64,000 nt of DNA from Niabella sp. (GCA_017744715.1 JAGIAT010000004.1:434001-498000); one strand, 5' to 3'. Shown: positions 46,764 through 56,929, counted from the first letter of the stretch. Notes: a model not told the origin generated them from the sequence alone. Program-made: numbers and translations.

Positions 46764-47345
46764 TTACTCAGCCGCCGGAGTTGCATCTGCTGCAGGTGCT
46801 TCAGGAGCCGCTGCACTTTCAGTTGCCGGAGCTTCTGATGCTACGGGAGCCGCTTCACCTTCTGGTCTGTTCTGCAACGCACCAATTACACGCTGGATCG
46901 GAGACAGTAACAAGCCGATCACTTCACCGATCAGTTCATTCTTCGTTTTGATCTTAACTAGGGCAGCCAGTTGGTTATCGCCGGTATACAGATCTCCGTT
47001 AATGAACGCCAGTTTCAGCTCTGGTTTTTCCTTTTTTGCTTCGCTGCGGAAAGAGCTCAGGATCACAGCCGGCTCCTTGGGGTTTTCAGAAAACATCAGG
47101 GCCGTTACTTTGTGCAGGGAATCATATACACCTGCATATTTTTCTGCATCCAGGCTTTCCAGTGCCTTCCGGATCAGGGTGTTCTTGGCCACTTTCATTT
47201 CCACGTTCTTATTGAAACAAGCGCGGCGCAATTTGCTTACCTGGTCTACACTAAGCGACTCGGTATCTGTGATATAAAAGTTGCTGTATTGAGAGAATTT
47301 CCCCTTCAATACCTCAATTACTTCATTTTTTTGTTCTTTAGTCAT
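46764..47345 (-). CDS. rplJ: 50S ribosomal protein L10
   Basis: 193 residues. The core (about residues 1-165) is normal L10 with TDTESLSVDQVSKLRRACFN near the start. The C-terminus adds an Ala/Pro/Glu-rich tail of about 30 residues (AAPVASEAPATESAAAPEAP and more), which makes it longer than the E. coli protein (165). It anchors L7/L12 dimers on the ribosome. 101 bases lie between rplJ and rplL. Confidence 0.97.
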   Translation of the reverse strand: MTKEQKNEVIEVLKGKFSQYSNFYITDTESLSVDQVSKLRRACFNKNVEMKVAKNTLIRKALESLDAEKYAGVYDSLHKVTALMFSENPKEPAVILSSFRSEAKKEKPELKLAFINGDLYTGDNQLAALVKIKTKNELIGEVIGLLLSPIQRVIGALQNRPEGEAAPVASEAPATESAAAPEAPAADATPAAE

Positions 47346-47396
47346 TTTATTGCGGTTTGACTGATTTTAAAAATTAGAACCGGTTAAGCCGGGTGA

Positions 47397-48092
47397 TTAC
47401 TGTACAAAAGATTTTGTATCCAAAGCAATTCCGGGGCCCATAGAGCTGGCCATAGAAATTCCTTTCAAATAAGTACCTTTTGCTGTGGTGGGTTTTGCCT
47501 TAATAATGGCATTTAAAAACTCCTGGCCATTTTCAGCAATCTTCTCGGGGCTGAAACTTACGCGACCGATGGAAGCATGCACGATACCGGCTTTATCCAC
47601 TTTAAAAGCGATCTTACCACCTTTTACCTCGTTAACAGCAGCAGCTACATCATTGGTTACTGTTCCTGTTTTAGGATTTGGCATCAGGTTACGGGGTCCC
47701 AGGATCTTACCTAATTTACCGATCTTCGGCATAACTGCAGGCGTAGCGATCACTACATCCACATCTGTCCAGCCACCTTCAATTTTCTGTACAAATTCGT
47801 CCAAACCAACATAGTCAGCGCCGGCGCTGTTTGCATCAGCTTCTTTATCGGGCGTACAAAGTACCAGTACACGTTTTGTTTTACCGGTTCCGTGGGGTAA
47901 CGTTACCGTACCACGGATGGCCTGATCGGCTTTTTTAGGATCTACACCCAAACGAACGTGCAGATCAACAGAAGCGTCAAACTTTGCAACGCTTGTATCT
48001 TTTACCATTGCAGAGGCCTCTTTCAGGCTATACGCCTTGTTAGCGTCTACCTTTGCATTTGCAACTTTTCTTTTTTTACTAATGAATGCCAT
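47397..48092 (-). CDS. rplA: 50S ribosomal protein L1
   Basis: 231 residues. [38 protein letters not shown] and [11 protein letters not shown] are the L1 signature blocks. L1 binds 23S rRNA near the E site and often represses its own operon. It is second in the unit, 51 bases after rplK. Confidence 0.98.
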   Translation of the reverse strand: MAFISKKRKVANAKVDANKAYSLKEASAMVKDTSVAKFDASVDLHVRLGVDPKKADQAIRGTVTLPHGTGKTKRVLVLCTPDKEADANSAGADYVGLDEFVQKIEGGWTDVDVVIATPAVMPKIGKLGKILGPRNLMPNPKTGTVTNDVAAAVNEVKGGKIAFKVDKAGIVHASIGRVSFSPEKIAENGQEFLNAIIKAKPTTAKGTYLKGISMASSMGPGIALDTKSFVQ

Positions 48093-48109
48093 TTGTCAAT
48101 TCTTTTTAA

Positions 48110-48127
48110 GCCTGCCAGCCGGCAGGC
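48110..48127. repeat. Extragenic GC palindrome between rplK and rplA
   Basis: GCCTGCC AGCC GGCAGGC, 7-bp arms, 4-base loop. Similar small palindrome at 27906-27920. Confidence 0.45.
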
Positions 48128-48143
48128 GGGTTCGTAAAATGGA

Positions 48144-48587
48144 TTAATTTTCCCACGGGGCTTTTCCTTCAACATTCAGTCCCATGCTGCGCGCTGTACC
48201 GGCTACCATTTTCATAGCAGAATCAACGGTAAAGCAGTTCAGGTCGGGCATTTTGTCTTTTGCAATAGCCTCTACCTGCTCCCAGGTAACCTTACCCACT
48301 TTGGCGCGGTTGCTTTCCTTAGAACCCTTCTGAATTTTAGCGGCTTCCATCAGCTGAATGGCTGCGGGAGGCGTTTTGATTACAAATTCAAAACTTTTGT
48401 CGCTGTAAACGGTGATTAATACGGGAAGTACTTTTCCCATTTTGTCTTGTGTGCGGGCGTTAAATTGTTTGCAGAATTCCATGATGTTAACACCTTTGGA
48501 ACCTAACGCCGGCCCAATAGGAGGTGCAGGATTGGCCTGACCGCCCTTACACTGTAGCTTTACAAAGCCAGAGATTTCTTTTGCCAT
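48144..48587 (-). CDS. rplK: 50S ribosomal protein L11
   Basis: 147 residues. [20 protein letters not shown] and [15 protein letters not shown] near the N-terminus, [20 protein letters not shown] and [16 protein letters not shown] at the C-terminus. L11 binds the GTPase centre of 23S rRNA. First gene of the rplKAJL unit, behind a promoter at 48705-48712, and not linked to nusG. Confidence 0.98.
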   Translation of the reverse strand: MAKEISGFVKLQCKGGQANPAPPIGPALGSKGVNIMEFCKQFNARTQDKMGKVLPVLITVYSDKSFEFVIKTPPAAIQLMEAAKIQKGSKESNRAKVGKVTWEQVEAIAKDKMPDLNCFTVDSAMKMVAGTARSMGLNVEGKAPWEN

Positions 48588-48704
48588 TTTATTCGATTTA
48601 TTGGTTCAAACGTTCCGGCAATCACCGGAACTCCCAAATTCCTCCGTCCTGTTTTACCCCGGTACTTACCGGCACAGGAACTATAAAAGAACTAATTGGG
48701 GGTG

Positions 48705-48712
48705 CAAAGGTA
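48705..48712 (-). promoter_or_regulatory. Putative -7 box of rplKAJL
   Basis: TACCTTTG followed by C on the minus strand fits TAnnTTTG exactly. It lies about 120 bases before the rplK ATG. Confidence 0.55.
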
Positions 48713-48884
48713 GCTATTTTACGATCTTTAATCCCCATTATTTCTAACAAAAAATAACCGGCACTCCAGGTGCTACTCTAAATAGCTGATTATCATACAA
48801 AAAAACATGCTGCGGCTTCTCTCAAATTGCTGCATCAACGGGCTCGGTTCCCCGTTTTTCCGCTCAAAACGGCAACGCCAAATT

Positions 48885-49355
48885 TCAGGGCGCTATTTTC
48901 AACAGTATTTTTTTGTCCAGGAACCAAAGCATACCGCTGCCCCCTGTTCCTAGAAAAATATCCGGGTTGCCTCTGTAATCCGGTTTGCTAAACTGCAGCT
49001 CCGCCTGTTGTGCACTGTCAAGCCACGGAAAATCGAATTGTTCTTTTGCATAGTTCCCTTTGGGAAACCCCGCGTCCATATACGCATTCAGGATATCGCC
49101 ATAGGTTTTTTCATCATAATAAAGAATGGCCTCCAACCCGCTCAGATCCCGGCCGTTCCATTGAAAGGTAACGCCTGAAGGCGGATATGTCTTCAGATCG
49201 ATCAACCGGCCCAGCGTTTCCCGGTCTTCGGAAATGCCCAGCCCTGTTTGCGGCTGTAACTGCGGCGCTTCAGTATGAACAGCCGGAGGTTGTTCCGGGT
49301 TTTGACAGGCCAGTGCCAGCAGCGGTATCCAGTATATAATAAGGAGTCGTTTCAT
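48885..49355 (-). CDS. Small predicted lipoprotein, function unknown
   Basis: 156 residues. MKRLLIIYWIPLLALAC gives lipobox LALAC (Cys17), followed by a Pro/Gln-rich linker and a compact domain (ILYYDEKTYGDILNAYMDAG, IFLGTGGSGMLWFLDKKIL). No known family. It follows dgkA with five bases between, so they are probably co-transcribed. Confidence 0.65.
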   Translation of the reverse strand: MKRLLIIYWIPLLALACQNPEQPPAVHTEAPQLQPQTGLGISEDRETLGRLIDLKTYPPSGVTFQWNGRDLSGLEAILYYDEKTYGDILNAYMDAGFPKGNYAKEQFDFPWLDSAQQAELQFSKPDYRGNPDIFLGTGGSGMLWFLDKKILLKIAP

Positions 49356-49360
49356 AAAAA

Positions 49361-49741
49361 TCAGATCAGGTTAATTACCCGTGGGATAAAGATCAGTAAT
49401 CCCACGATGAGGGCTCCGGCCGCTACCAGGAGAACGGCCGCCGCCGAAATATCCTTAATCTGTTTAACCCGGGCATCTGTTTGCGGATGTACCAGGTTGC
49501 AGATCTTTTCAATAGCGGTATTGATCAGCTCGGCACCCGTTACGGCGCTGATGCAAAGGATGATGATGCCCCATTCATAAACCGTTACCCTGAAAATGAA
49601 GGCGAGCAATACCACTGTTAATGCCGCAACTGCATGTATCCTAAAATTTTGCTCTGACCGGAATGCGGTTTTCAACCCGCTGACCGCATACCCAACGCTT
49701 CGCAATAATTTCTTTAAGGAAAACGGGTGCCCCATATTCAA
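49361..49741 (-). CDS. dgkA: Diacylglycerol kinase / undecaprenol kinase family
   Basis: 126 residues, three transmembrane spans (FRIHAVAALTVVLLAFIF, WGIIILCISAVTGAELI, AAAVLLVAAGALIVGLLIF). The catalytic Glu and Asn are in GAELINTAIEKICNL and the KQIKDISAAAVLL loop is typical. Members phosphorylate diacylglycerol or undecaprenol at the inner membrane. Start is either ATG 49741 or 49735. Confidence 0.9.
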   Translation of the reverse strand: MNMGHPFSLKKLLRSVGYAVSGLKTAFRSEQNFRIHAVAALTVVLLAFIFRVTVYEWGIIILCISAVTGAELINTAIEKICNLVHPQTDARVKQIKDISAAAVLLVAAGALIVGLLIFIPRVINLI

Positions 49742-49842
49742 AGCTACGATAAAAGCCCAAACGGTATTTCAGGAATCTGTTATTATATGTACCTGTTAGC
49801 GGTAATGTATGTATTTGTTGCGCCTGTAGAGCAAAACCGGTT

Positions 49843-50709
49843 TTACCGTTTCTTTTTCACGGCTTTCTGAGGTGTTGCCTTTTTTTCTTTGGCTGCCGCT
49901 TTTTGGGCCTCCTCTTCCAGTGCCAGCGAAAATGCGGCCCATACACAACGGCGGCATCCCAGTTCACCGCCTTTTTCCAGTACATCCTTTGCCTTTTCTG
50001 CATTTTGCAACATCGAATAATAGCCTCCCAAAACAGCGTAGCCTTCCATATCGCCCATTTGAATGGCTTTTTCGATGATGGCCAGTACCTCAGGATCTGC
50101 TTCTTTTTTAGCGTTCCCCGTTTCTTCACCGAGGAATGCACCAATACCGCCCATATTTTCGATGATCTTGAGCCCGGCATAGTCCAGGCAGGCCTTTGAA
50201 AGGCCGCTGTCGCAGAGATTTTTCATCGTATGTACATAAATGGTATCTGCCCCTCCCAGGAAGGCCAGCTCATCCTTTGTCTTTACTTCATAATATTGAT
50301 TCATCAGCCTGGCCACCCGGTCTGCGGCCTCCGGATCGGTGCGCTTATTCTCCACCGCGGTATCTTTTACCAGGGTCCACACACCGCCATCAACCCATTC
50401 AGAAACTCCGTACAGCTGATCGTCTTTTAATAAAAACTTAAACAGGCTTTTATCCGGGTAGATGATCAGGCTATCACCCTTTTGAAAATAGTAGCCGTCT
50501 CCCAGGCCTACAATATCCACTTTCCCGTTTCCATCGAATGTAAAATGGCTGTAGAGCGTTGTATCGGATGTGGCTTTAAAATATCCCTGCAGCCGGTTGG
50601 TAATTTCCTGTGCGTTGCTGCGAACAATGCCTGCAAGCAACAACACACCTGCCATAAAGCCATATTGAAAATAACGGCGCTTACATTTCCCCGGATGCTT
50701 CTTCATCAT
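49843..50709 (-). CDS. Exported protein with lipocalin-like and Sel1-like parts, function unknown
   Basis: 288 residues from ATG 50709 (second ATG follows at once). Signal segment YFQYGFMAGVLLLAGIVRSN precedes AQE. Residues 35-110 look like a lipocalin-type strand region (FTFDGNGKVDIVGLGDGYYF). Residues 190-270 show two helical repeats of Sel1/TPR type (VLAIIEKAIQMGDMEGYAVL and AKDVLEKGGELGCRRCVWAA). The C-terminal 25 residues are Lys/Ala-rich. Function unknown. Confidence 0.6.
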   Translation of the reverse strand: MMKKHPGKCKRRYFQYGFMAGVLLLAGIVRSNAQEITNRLQGYFKATSDTTLYSHFTFDGNGKVDIVGLGDGYYFQKGDSLIIYPDKSLFKFLLKDDQLYGVSEWVDGGVWTLVKDTAVENKRTDPEAADRVARLMNQYYEVKTKDELAFLGGADTIYVHTMKNLCDSGLSKACLDYAGLKIIENMGGIGAFLGEETGNAKKEADPEVLAIIEKAIQMGDMEGYAVLGGYYSMLQNAEKAKDVLEKGGELGCRRCVWAAFSLALEEEAQKAAAKEKKATPQKAVKKKR

Positions 50710-50803
50710 AACAAATTTTAAACCGCGCAAATATATCAAAAAGCCCGGCCGGACTATCCGCCGCTGCAATAAGTTAAGCCGGATCAACCAGCGCCAATAA
50801 AAA

Positions 50804-50827
50804 ATGCGGAGCCGACAGACTCCGCAC
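50804..50827 (-). terminator. Rho-independent terminator after pgk
   Basis: 7-bp stem TGCGGAG/CTCCGCA with an 8-nt loop, followed on the minus strand by TTTTTTATTGG. It lies 26 bases past the pgk stop. Confidence 0.8.
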
Positions 50828-50852
50828 TTTAAAACAATTAAAAAGACGAGGC

Positions 50853-52052
50853 TTATGCTTCTTCGATAGCCGCGATACCCGGAAGCACCTTGCCTTCGAA
50901 GAACTCCAGCATGGCGCCGCCGCCGGTAGAAACATAACTTACTTTATCTGCAAAGCCAAACTTGTTTACCGCAGACACACTGTCGCCACCGCCTACTAGC
51001 GAAAAGGCTCCGTTCTGTGTGGCTTCGGCAACTGCCTCTGCAATGGCCTTGGTACCAGCCTGGAACTTTTCCATTTCAAATACACCCATCGGGCCATTCC
51101 ATAAAATGGTTTTGGACTTTTTGATCACATTCGCAAACTGCACGCGGGCTTCGTTTGCCACATCAAGTCCCATCCATCCATCAGGAATATTATCGCTGGG
51201 CGATTCCGAAACACTGGCATCGGCTGCAAACTTATCTGCAATAATGCTTACCCCGGGCAGGTGGATGCATACATTCTTTTTTTTGGCCTTCTCCAGAATC
51301 TCTTTCGCTGTATCCAGTCGGTCTTCCTCACAAAGCGAAGTGCCGATCTTACCGCCCAATGCCTTATAGAACGTATACGCCATACCACCACCGATGATGA
51401 TGTCCGTAGCTTTTTCCATCAGGTTTTCAATGATCAGGATCTTGTCCGATACCTTTGCCCCCCCCAGGATGGCGGTAAACGGCTTATCACTCTGGTTTAA
51501 TACCTTCTGGGCGCTGTTTACTTCATTCTCCATCAGCAGCCCGAACATTTTTTTATCGGCAGGGAAAAATTTTGCAATAACCGCCGTAGAAGCATGTGCC
51601 CGGTGCGCCGTACCAAAAGCGTCATTCACATATACATCGCCCAGTTTGCTGAGTTTTTCGGCAAAGGCTTCATCCCCTTTTTCTTCTTCCTTATAAAAAC
51701 GAAGGTTTTCCAGCAGCAACACTTCGCCGGGGCGCAGCATATCGGCCGTAAGATAGGCCTGCTCACCAATACAATCATTGGCAAACAATACGGTGGCACC
51801 GCCCAGCAATTCGCTCAGGTGGTTTACCAGGTGTTTCAGGGAGAACTTGTCTTCAGGGCCATTTTTCGGGCGTCCCAGGTGCGACATCAGGATCACTTTT
51901 CCGCCATCTTCCAGGATTTTCTTAATCGTTGGAACGGCCGCCTTCATACGGGCATCAGAAGTGATCTCCATCTGGTCGTTCAGCGGAACGTTGAAATCCA
52001 CACGGATCAGCGCTTTCTGATCTTTGAAGTTATGGTTTGAAAATTTTGACAT
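50853..52052 (-). CDS. pgk: Phosphoglycerate kinase
   Basis: 399 residues, normal length. RVDFNVPLN at the start, SHLGRPK (1,3-BPG site), [24 protein letters not shown] and the C-terminal nucleotide loop [13 protein letters not shown] are all intact. It transfers phosphate from 1,3-bisphosphoglycerate to ADP in glycolysis. It follows gapA on the same strand with about 190 bases between and its own terminator. Confidence 0.97.
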   Translation of the reverse strand: MSKFSNHNFKDQKALIRVDFNVPLNDQMEITSDARMKAAVPTIKKILEDGGKVILMSHLGRPKNGPEDKFSLKHLVNHLSELLGGATVLFANDCIGEQAYLTADMLRPGEVLLLENLRFYKEEEKGDEAFAEKLSKLGDVYVNDAFGTAHRAHASTAVIAKFFPADKKMFGLLMENEVNSAQKVLNQSDKPFTAILGGAKVSDKILIIENLMEKATDIIIGGGMAYTFYKALGGKIGTSLCEEDRLDTAKEILEKAKKKNVCIHLPGVSIIADKFAADASVSESPSDNIPDGWMGLDVANEARVQFANVIKKSKTILWNGPMGVFEMEKFQAGTKAIAEAVAEATQNGAFSLVGGGDSVSAVNKFGFADKVSYVSTGGGAMLEFFEGKVLPGIAAIEEA

Positions 52053-52206
52053 TGTAAAAGGTTTTGAGATTTGAGAATTGAGGATTCAGATTTGAAATTT
52101 GAGCACCGGTAACGGCCGGAATAAGGCCGCCACATGCACTTCAGTTAAACTGAGCGTAGCAACAAAGATGCCATCTGTCCTGCAGTTGGTTCAATAAAAG
52201 AAAAAA

Positions 52207-52225
52207 GCGGAACGAGGTGTTCCGC
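52207..52225 (-). terminator. Rho-independent terminator after gapA
   Basis: 7-bp perfect stem GCGGAAC/GTTCCGC with loop GAGGT, followed on the minus strand by a T-run (TTTTTTCTTTT). Lies 21 bases past the gapA stop. Confidence 0.85.
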
Positions 52226-52245
52226 CTTCACTATTTATTTCAGCG

Positions 52246-53259
52246 TTATTTGCTGATCAGTTTCGCAAAATACTCAACCGTGCGAACCAGCTGCGATACA
52301 TAGCTCATTTCATTGTCATACCAGGAAACGGTACGTACCAGTTGCTTGTCGCCTACGGTCATCACTTTTGTCAGCGTAGCATCAAACAAAGAACCGAAGT
52401 GCGTGCCGATTACATCGCTGCTTACGATTTCATCTTCGGTGTAGCCGAAGCTTTCGTTAGAAGCCGCCTTCATGGCCGCATTGATTTCTTCTGCGGATGT
52501 TTGTTTCTTCAGGGTTACGTTCAGCTCGGTGATAGAACCGGTGATGGTAGGCACCCGCTGTGCGCTGCCATCCAGTTTTCCCTTCAGGCTGGGCAATACC
52601 AAACCGATGGCTTTTGCAGCACCGGTGCTGTTGGGAACGATGTTGGCTGCAGCAGCTCTTGCTCTTCTCAGATCTCCTTTTGCATGCGGTGCATCCAGGG
52701 TGTTCTGATCGTTGGTATACGCGTGGATGGTGGTCATGATACCCAGTTCGATACCGAAGTTATCATCCAGTACTTTTGCCATTGGCGCCAGGCAGTTGGT
52801 GGTGCAGGAAGCACAGCTGATAATGGTTTCGCTGCCGTCCAGGATATCGTGGTTTACATTAAATACCACTGTTTTCAGATCGCCGGTAGCCGGTGCAGAG
52901 ATCACCACCCGTTTTGCGCCCGCAGCGATATGTGCTTCCGCTTTTGTTTTATCGGTGAAGAATCCGGTGCATTCCAGCACCACGTCTACATCATGATCTT
53001 TCCAGGGAATCTGGGAAGGATCTTTTTGTGCATATATTTTAATTTCATTACCGTCAACGATAATGGAGTTCTCTGTGCTTTTTACATCTTGATTAAAACC
53101 ACCCTGAGCGGAGTCGTATTTTAACAGGTGAGCTAATACTTTGGGGCTGGTCAAATCATTGATGGCAACAACGTCGATACCTTGTTGGTTGTAGATTTGA
53201 CGATAAGCCAAACGACCGATTCTGCCGAAGCCGTTGATGGCTACTTTTACTGTACTCAT
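52246..53259 (-). CDS. gapA: Glyceraldehyde-3-phosphate dehydrogenase
   Basis: 337 residues. NAD-binding INGFGRIGR (residues 8-16), catalytic Cys152 in [12 protein letters not shown], and [16 protein letters not shown] near the C-terminus. It oxidises glyceraldehyde 3-phosphate with NAD and phosphate. The [12 protein letters not shown] and SCASCTTN context is that of the glycolytic form. It is divergent from tRNA-Glu and lies upstream of pgk. Confidence 0.97.
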   Translation of the reverse strand: MSTVKVAINGFGRIGRLAYRQIYNQQGIDVVAINDLTSPKVLAHLLKYDSAQGGFNQDVKSTENSIIVDGNEIKIYAQKDPSQIPWKDHDVDVVLECTGFFTDKTKAEAHIAAGAKRVVISAPATGDLKTVVFNVNHDILDGSETIISCASCTTNCLAPMAKVLDDNFGIELGIMTTIHAYTNDQNTLDAPHAKGDLRRARAAAANIVPNSTGAAKAIGLVLPSLKGKLDGSAQRVPTITGSITELNVTLKKQTSAEEINAAMKAASNESFGYTEDEIVSSDVIGTHFGSLFDATLTKVMTVGDKQLVRTVSWYDNEMSYVSQLVRTVEYFAKLISK

Positions 53260-53394
53260 AGTTGTGTAAAAAATTTAATTAAGTAAGAACAATTTTTGGA
53301 GGCGTAAAGTTACAGCATTTTGTACGGAATACATATTAAACGATTTCGATTTTTCGAACCTATTTTTTTAAAAGCAATTATTTTTTAATTTTTT

Positions 53395-53426
53395 TTTGGC
53401 CAATCCGTTTTGGTCCATTATCTTTG
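53395..53426 (+). promoter_or_regulatory. Promoter of tRNA-Glu
   Basis: TTTG (53395-53398), a 20-base spacer, then TATCTTTGC (53419-53427): the full Bacteroidota TTTG/TAnnTTTG promoter. Transcription should start about 53433, 15 bases before the tRNA. It is the clearest promoter in the window. Confidence 0.75.
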
Positions 53427-53447
53427 CACTCCCAAAAAACGGGTAAC

Positions 53448-53522
53448 GCCGCGTTGGTCAAGGGGTTAAGACGCATCCCTTTCACGGATGAATCACGGGT
53501 TCGATTCCCGTACGCGGTACCA
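53448..53522 (+). tRNA. tRNA-Glu (TTC anticodon), CCA encoded
   Basis: Acceptor GCCGCGT/ACGCGGT (one G-T pair), anticodon stem CATCC/GGATG with loop CTTTCAC, T-arm ACGGG/CCCGT with loop TTCGATT, discriminator A (53519) and encoded CCA (53520-53522), unlike the other tRNAs here. A terminator follows. The T-arm and acceptor 3' half recur in degenerate form at 63823-63859. Confidence 0.95.
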
Positions 53523-53527
53523 GGAAG

Positions 53528-53551
53528 CCGGTCTTTATGACCGGTTTTTTT
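53528..53551 (+). terminator. Rho-independent terminator after tRNA-Glu
   Basis: 6-bp stem CCGGTC/GACCGG with a 5-nt loop followed by T7. Six bases past the tRNA end. Confidence 0.85.
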
Positions 53552-53596
53552 GTGCCTTGTGCAGAACGAAGACTTTTTGAAATGATAATTATTATG

Positions 53597-53635
53597 GATC
53601 AAGTGAAAAAGTTGGGATCAAGTGCAAAAGTTGGG
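53597..53635. repeat. Two tandem copies of a ~20-bp unit
   Basis: GGATCAAGTGAAAAAGTTG is followed directly by GGATCAAGTGCAAAAGTTG. Non-coding, in the region between tRNA-Glu and the transposase relic. Confidence 0.6.
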
Positions 53636-53725
53636 GGATTAGAGGAAAAGTGATTTTTTTGTTGCGATATGCGAAAAGATCAAGCAGAGACATTTAAGGG
53701 AACAGGTTGAATAACTGGGGGGAAT

Positions 53726-53932
53726 CTACATGCACAAACGCAAAGACTGGTTAATCTGAAGGGAGAGGTTGACTTCTCTTACAACTCGTGCAGAGGCTTT
53801 GAAGTCTTTGGTTTTTGTATTAAATGATTCTGCCAATGCTTTTGTATTTCTATTGTTAAAGAATTTTAGTATCCCAGATAATAAGTTTCGACGGACCGGG
53901 ATATCTCTACGGTTCGATACCACCAGCCTCAA
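53726..53932 (-). pseudogene. C-terminal fragment of an ISAon1-like transposase
   Basis: On the minus strand the frame reads ILKFFNNRNTKALAESFN then TKTKDFKAS, which fits the C-terminal block of DDE transposases of the ISAon1 type (N-R-T-A-AESFN-K-K-F). No N-terminal part or terminal inverted repeat was seen, and the end (LSLQINQSLRLCM) is off-pattern, so it is a decayed fragment. It lies between tRNA-Glu and the regulator gene. Confidence 0.65.
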
Positions 53933-54001
53933 CAGTGTGGTGGCCGAGGCCTATGAAGCGCGCGAGTTGCAACAGGTGCCAACTTCTTTTAAACGACCGC
54001 A

Positions 54002-56905
54002 TCAAATCGCGTTTAGAAAATCACCCAGCAGCTGCTCTTTCTGTAATCCCAATTTTTTTCGCAACCGGTAACGACTGATTTCCACTCCGCGCACAGAAAT
54101 ATTCAACAACTGTGCAATCTCTTTGGAAGACAGGTTAAGGCGGAGATAAGCACACAGTTTCAGATCTGTAGCAGACAAATGCGGGTACCTGGTTTTTAGC
54201 TTTTTCAGAAACCCGTCGTTCAACTCATCAAAGTGCGCGGCAAACTGGTTCCAATTGGCATTATTTTTTTCTACATCCTTTAGCAAACCGGTAATGCGCT
54301 TTACATCCTCTTCGCTGTTACTGTTCAACTTCTTCAATTCTTCCTTTATTTTGACCAGTATTTCTGTATTTCCGGCCAGATGCATACTGGTATTTGCCAG
54401 TTCCTTTTTTTTCAGCTGTATTTCCTGGGCCAGCATTTCGTTTTGCAGTTTGATGATTTCTTTTTCATTTTTTTCGGTTTCCAACTGGTGAATATATTTG
54501 AGCCGCTTTTGTTCCGCTTCAAATTTGTATTGTTGTTGCTGCAGTTTTCTTTTTTGCCATTTAATTAATAAATAAACAAACAGACCAGCCAGCAGTATAT
54601 AAAGCAGTTTCGCCCAGAGGGTTTTGTACCATGGCGGGCGTATCACAAAGCTATAGCGAACCATTTCCGATTCATGCTTCAGGTTGTCACGCGCTTTTAT
54701 TTTAAATGTGTATTCCCCGTCCGGCAGGTTCGTATAGTCCTTTTCGGTTTTGCCGCTCCAGTCAGCCCATTTTTTATCATAACCTTCCAGTTGGTAGCTG
54801 TATTCAATGTTGGTTTGCATCCCGAAAACCGGCGTGCTGTATTCAAAATGGAATGCATTGAATGTTGCGGGCAGCTTTGGAATTTCATTTGTACTTTGTT
54901 GAAAATGCCCTTGTGCATTCCGGTGAAAATAGCCTCCGAATACAAGACTGTCGGTTTTCCCCATTGTTTTTACCTGGTTTAATAAAACGGTGATGCCGGG
55001 ATTGGATGATACATATTTTCTGAAATTCAGATGGATCATCCCGCTTTCAGCACCAATGAAAATATTTTCGTTGTTGTACGGATAGATGTTTTCAAATCGC
55101 TGCATGATCCGGCCTGTCAGCTCGGGGAAAAATATAATTTCAGGCAACCCGTTGTTGCGCTTTTGAGAATAACAGGCAACCCCAACAGTTCCGGGGCCAC
55201 AAAACCATATATTTCCCTCCGCATCTTCGTTCATATAACGCAGCTCCATTTGTTTAAAAACCGGAGTTAAAAGTGCAGAAGGAATAAACCGGCTCTTTAC
55301 GGGATCAAATTCGTATACTCCCTTTGTTGTAGCAAATACGATCCGGTTTTTTATTTTAAAAACAAAATTGTTGATGACGGCCGGGAGACCATCTTTGTTT
55401 GTAAAGAGCCGCGAGATATAGGTTTTATTATCGGGTGATACCCGGAAACGGTAAACACCCCTGTAGGGATGGGAAGCCCATATTTCGCCGTTATTGTCCA
55501 TTGCCAGGAAGCGGTAGGAATCATGGTTGCCCTGCAGGGCTCCTTTACTTATAAAACCAGCGCCATTATAATTTAAAAGATTTAAGCCGGTATAAGTGCC
55601 CACGAGTAGGTTTTGAACCGGATCAATGGAGCTTGTGGGTAAAAAGGTCCAGGCCCCGTTGCCGGTATAAACGGGTTGAAACGTATGGTTTTGAAGGATA
55701 TAAATACCATTGTTGTGCGCAAGCAGCAATTCGTTGTTCGCTACATCAAGGCTGCGGGCTTCACCCTGGTCACTATTTCTGATAAGAGAAAAATCACCGG
55801 TAAAAAGATTCAGTTCTCCCGTTACACGAGCTGGCGTTGCTGAAAATACGCCATTGGTAGTAGCTATATAAAGCTCGTTATTAAACATACGGGTAGCATA
55901 GGCGCCCAATTCATCATCATTATTAATCCTGATATGTTTTATAGCCGAGTTGTAATGAATAAAATCGATCCCATTATTGACAGCCGCCCAGATGTTTTTA
56001 TCCCGATCCACAAACACGCAAGACACCTTATTGTTTTGAAGCCCTTCCCGTTGAGAAACGCGCTGAACAGTATGGTTATTAAAATCCTTTATCAGACAGC
56101 CCTCAGTCATCGTGGCACTTACAAACTCCAAAGGGCTGATGCGGCTCTGTGACGGAGTATAGAGTTCCTGGCGACCAGGAATATTCATTTTTGAAATCGT
56201 ATCGTTTTGCAGTATATACGCGTTATTGTCAATGGTTGTTACCAAGAAACGGTTTTCCCCGTTGGGTATTATTGATGCAATTTCCATATTGTGGATAAGT
56301 CCGGCGTCGGTTTTCAAAGGTACCCAACGGCCATTTTTTAGTTCCAGCAAACCTAAATTCCTGTCCTGTGCCAAAAGCCGTTTTCCTGCTAAACCGATGT
56401 ATTGCCAGAATTCCGGGGCTGGGTGCACCCGGATATTGTTATCGGATAATTCAAAAATCCTGTCTGTGGCCTGGAAAAACAGAGACCGGCCCCATGCAGC
56501 AATATGCCATACATCGGCAAAGCTGCTATATGGTTTTGGTATTTTATCCTTTAGGGAAACATACCGGAGCTGGTTTCCCCTACCGGGAGCGAAATATCCA
56601 AAATCACCCTGTCCTCCGACAAAAACCCGATCATCACCGTCGATATAAATGGATCGAAGAATGCTCTTATTGGGCAGCGGGAACAATCCCCACCGGACAC
56701 CATTAAACGTAACCAGCCCTTCATCGTTGGCAAAGTAGAGGATTCCTTTGCTGTCCTGCCGGATATCCCAGGTGCGGCTGCCTCCCGCGTAATCCGATTT
56801 TTTATAATTGACGATCCCGGGCACCAGCAGCCTGTTTTGCGAAAAAGCCCAAACCGGAAGGTACAATGCATATAAAAGCAAGCAAAAATGGATCGTTTTT
56901 CTCAT
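54002..56905 (-). CDS. Two-component-propeller / triple-tyrosine LuxR-type regulator
   Basis: 967 residues. Signal peptide (HFCLLLYALYLPVWAFSQ), seven-bladed-type propeller repeats (for example TWDIRQDSKGILYFANDEGL and VFVDRDKNIWAAVNNGIDFI; about residues 40-640), a Y_Y_Y domain (NIEYSYQLEGYDKKWADWSG, YTFKIKARDN), one transmembrane span (LLYILLAGLFVYLLIKW, about 757-773), a coiled coil, and a C-terminal helix-turn-helix of the LuxR type (LKLCAYLRLNLSSKEIAQLL). It senses a periplasmic ligand and regulates the neighbouring divergent susC operon. Unlike hybrid sensors it has no kinase or receiver. Confidence 0.88.
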   Translation of the reverse strand: MRKTIHFCLLLYALYLPVWAFSQNRLLVPGIVNYKKSDYAGGSRTWDIRQDSKGILYFANDEGLVTFNGVRWGLFPLPNKSILRSIYIDGDDRVFVGGQGDFGYFAPGRGNQLRYVSLKDKIPKPYSSFADVWHIAAWGRSLFFQATDRIFELSDNNIRVHPAPEFWQYIGLAGKRLLAQDRNLGLLELKNGRWVPLKTDAGLIHNMEIASIIPNGENRFLVTTIDNNAYILQNDTISKMNIPGRQELYTPSQSRISPLEFVSATMTEGCLIKDFNNHTVQRVSQREGLQNNKVSCVFVDRDKNIWAAVNNGIDFIHYNSAIKHIRINNDDELGAYATRMFNNELYIATTNGVFSATPARVTGELNLFTGDFSLIRNSDQGEARSLDVANNELLLAHNNGIYILQNHTFQPVYTGNGAWTFLPTSSIDPVQNLLVGTYTGLNLLNYNGAGFISKGALQGNHDSYRFLAMDNNGEIWASHPYRGVYRFRVSPDNKTYISRLFTNKDGLPAVINNFVFKIKNRIVFATTKGVYEFDPVKSRFIPSALLTPVFKQMELRYMNEDAEGNIWFCGPGTVGVACYSQKRNNGLPEIIFFPELTGRIMQRFENIYPYNNENIFIGAESGMIHLNFRKYVSSNPGITVLLNQVKTMGKTDSLVFGGYFHRNAQGHFQQSTNEIPKLPATFNAFHFEYSTPVFGMQTNIEYSYQLEGYDKKWADWSGKTEKDYTNLPDGEYTFKIKARDNLKHESEMVRYSFVIRPPWYKTLWAKLLYILLAGLFVYLLIKWQKRKLQQQQYKFEAEQKRLKYIHQLETEKNEKEIIKLQNEMLAQEIQLKKKELANTSMHLAGNTEILVKIKEELKKLNSNSEEDVKRITGLLKDVEKNNANWNQFAAHFDELNDGFLKKLKTRYPHLSATDLKLCAYLRLNLSSKEIAQLLNISVRGVEISRYRLRKKLGLQKEQLLGDFLNAI

Positions 56906-56929
56906 CGCATAATTGTTGGTGTCGATGAT

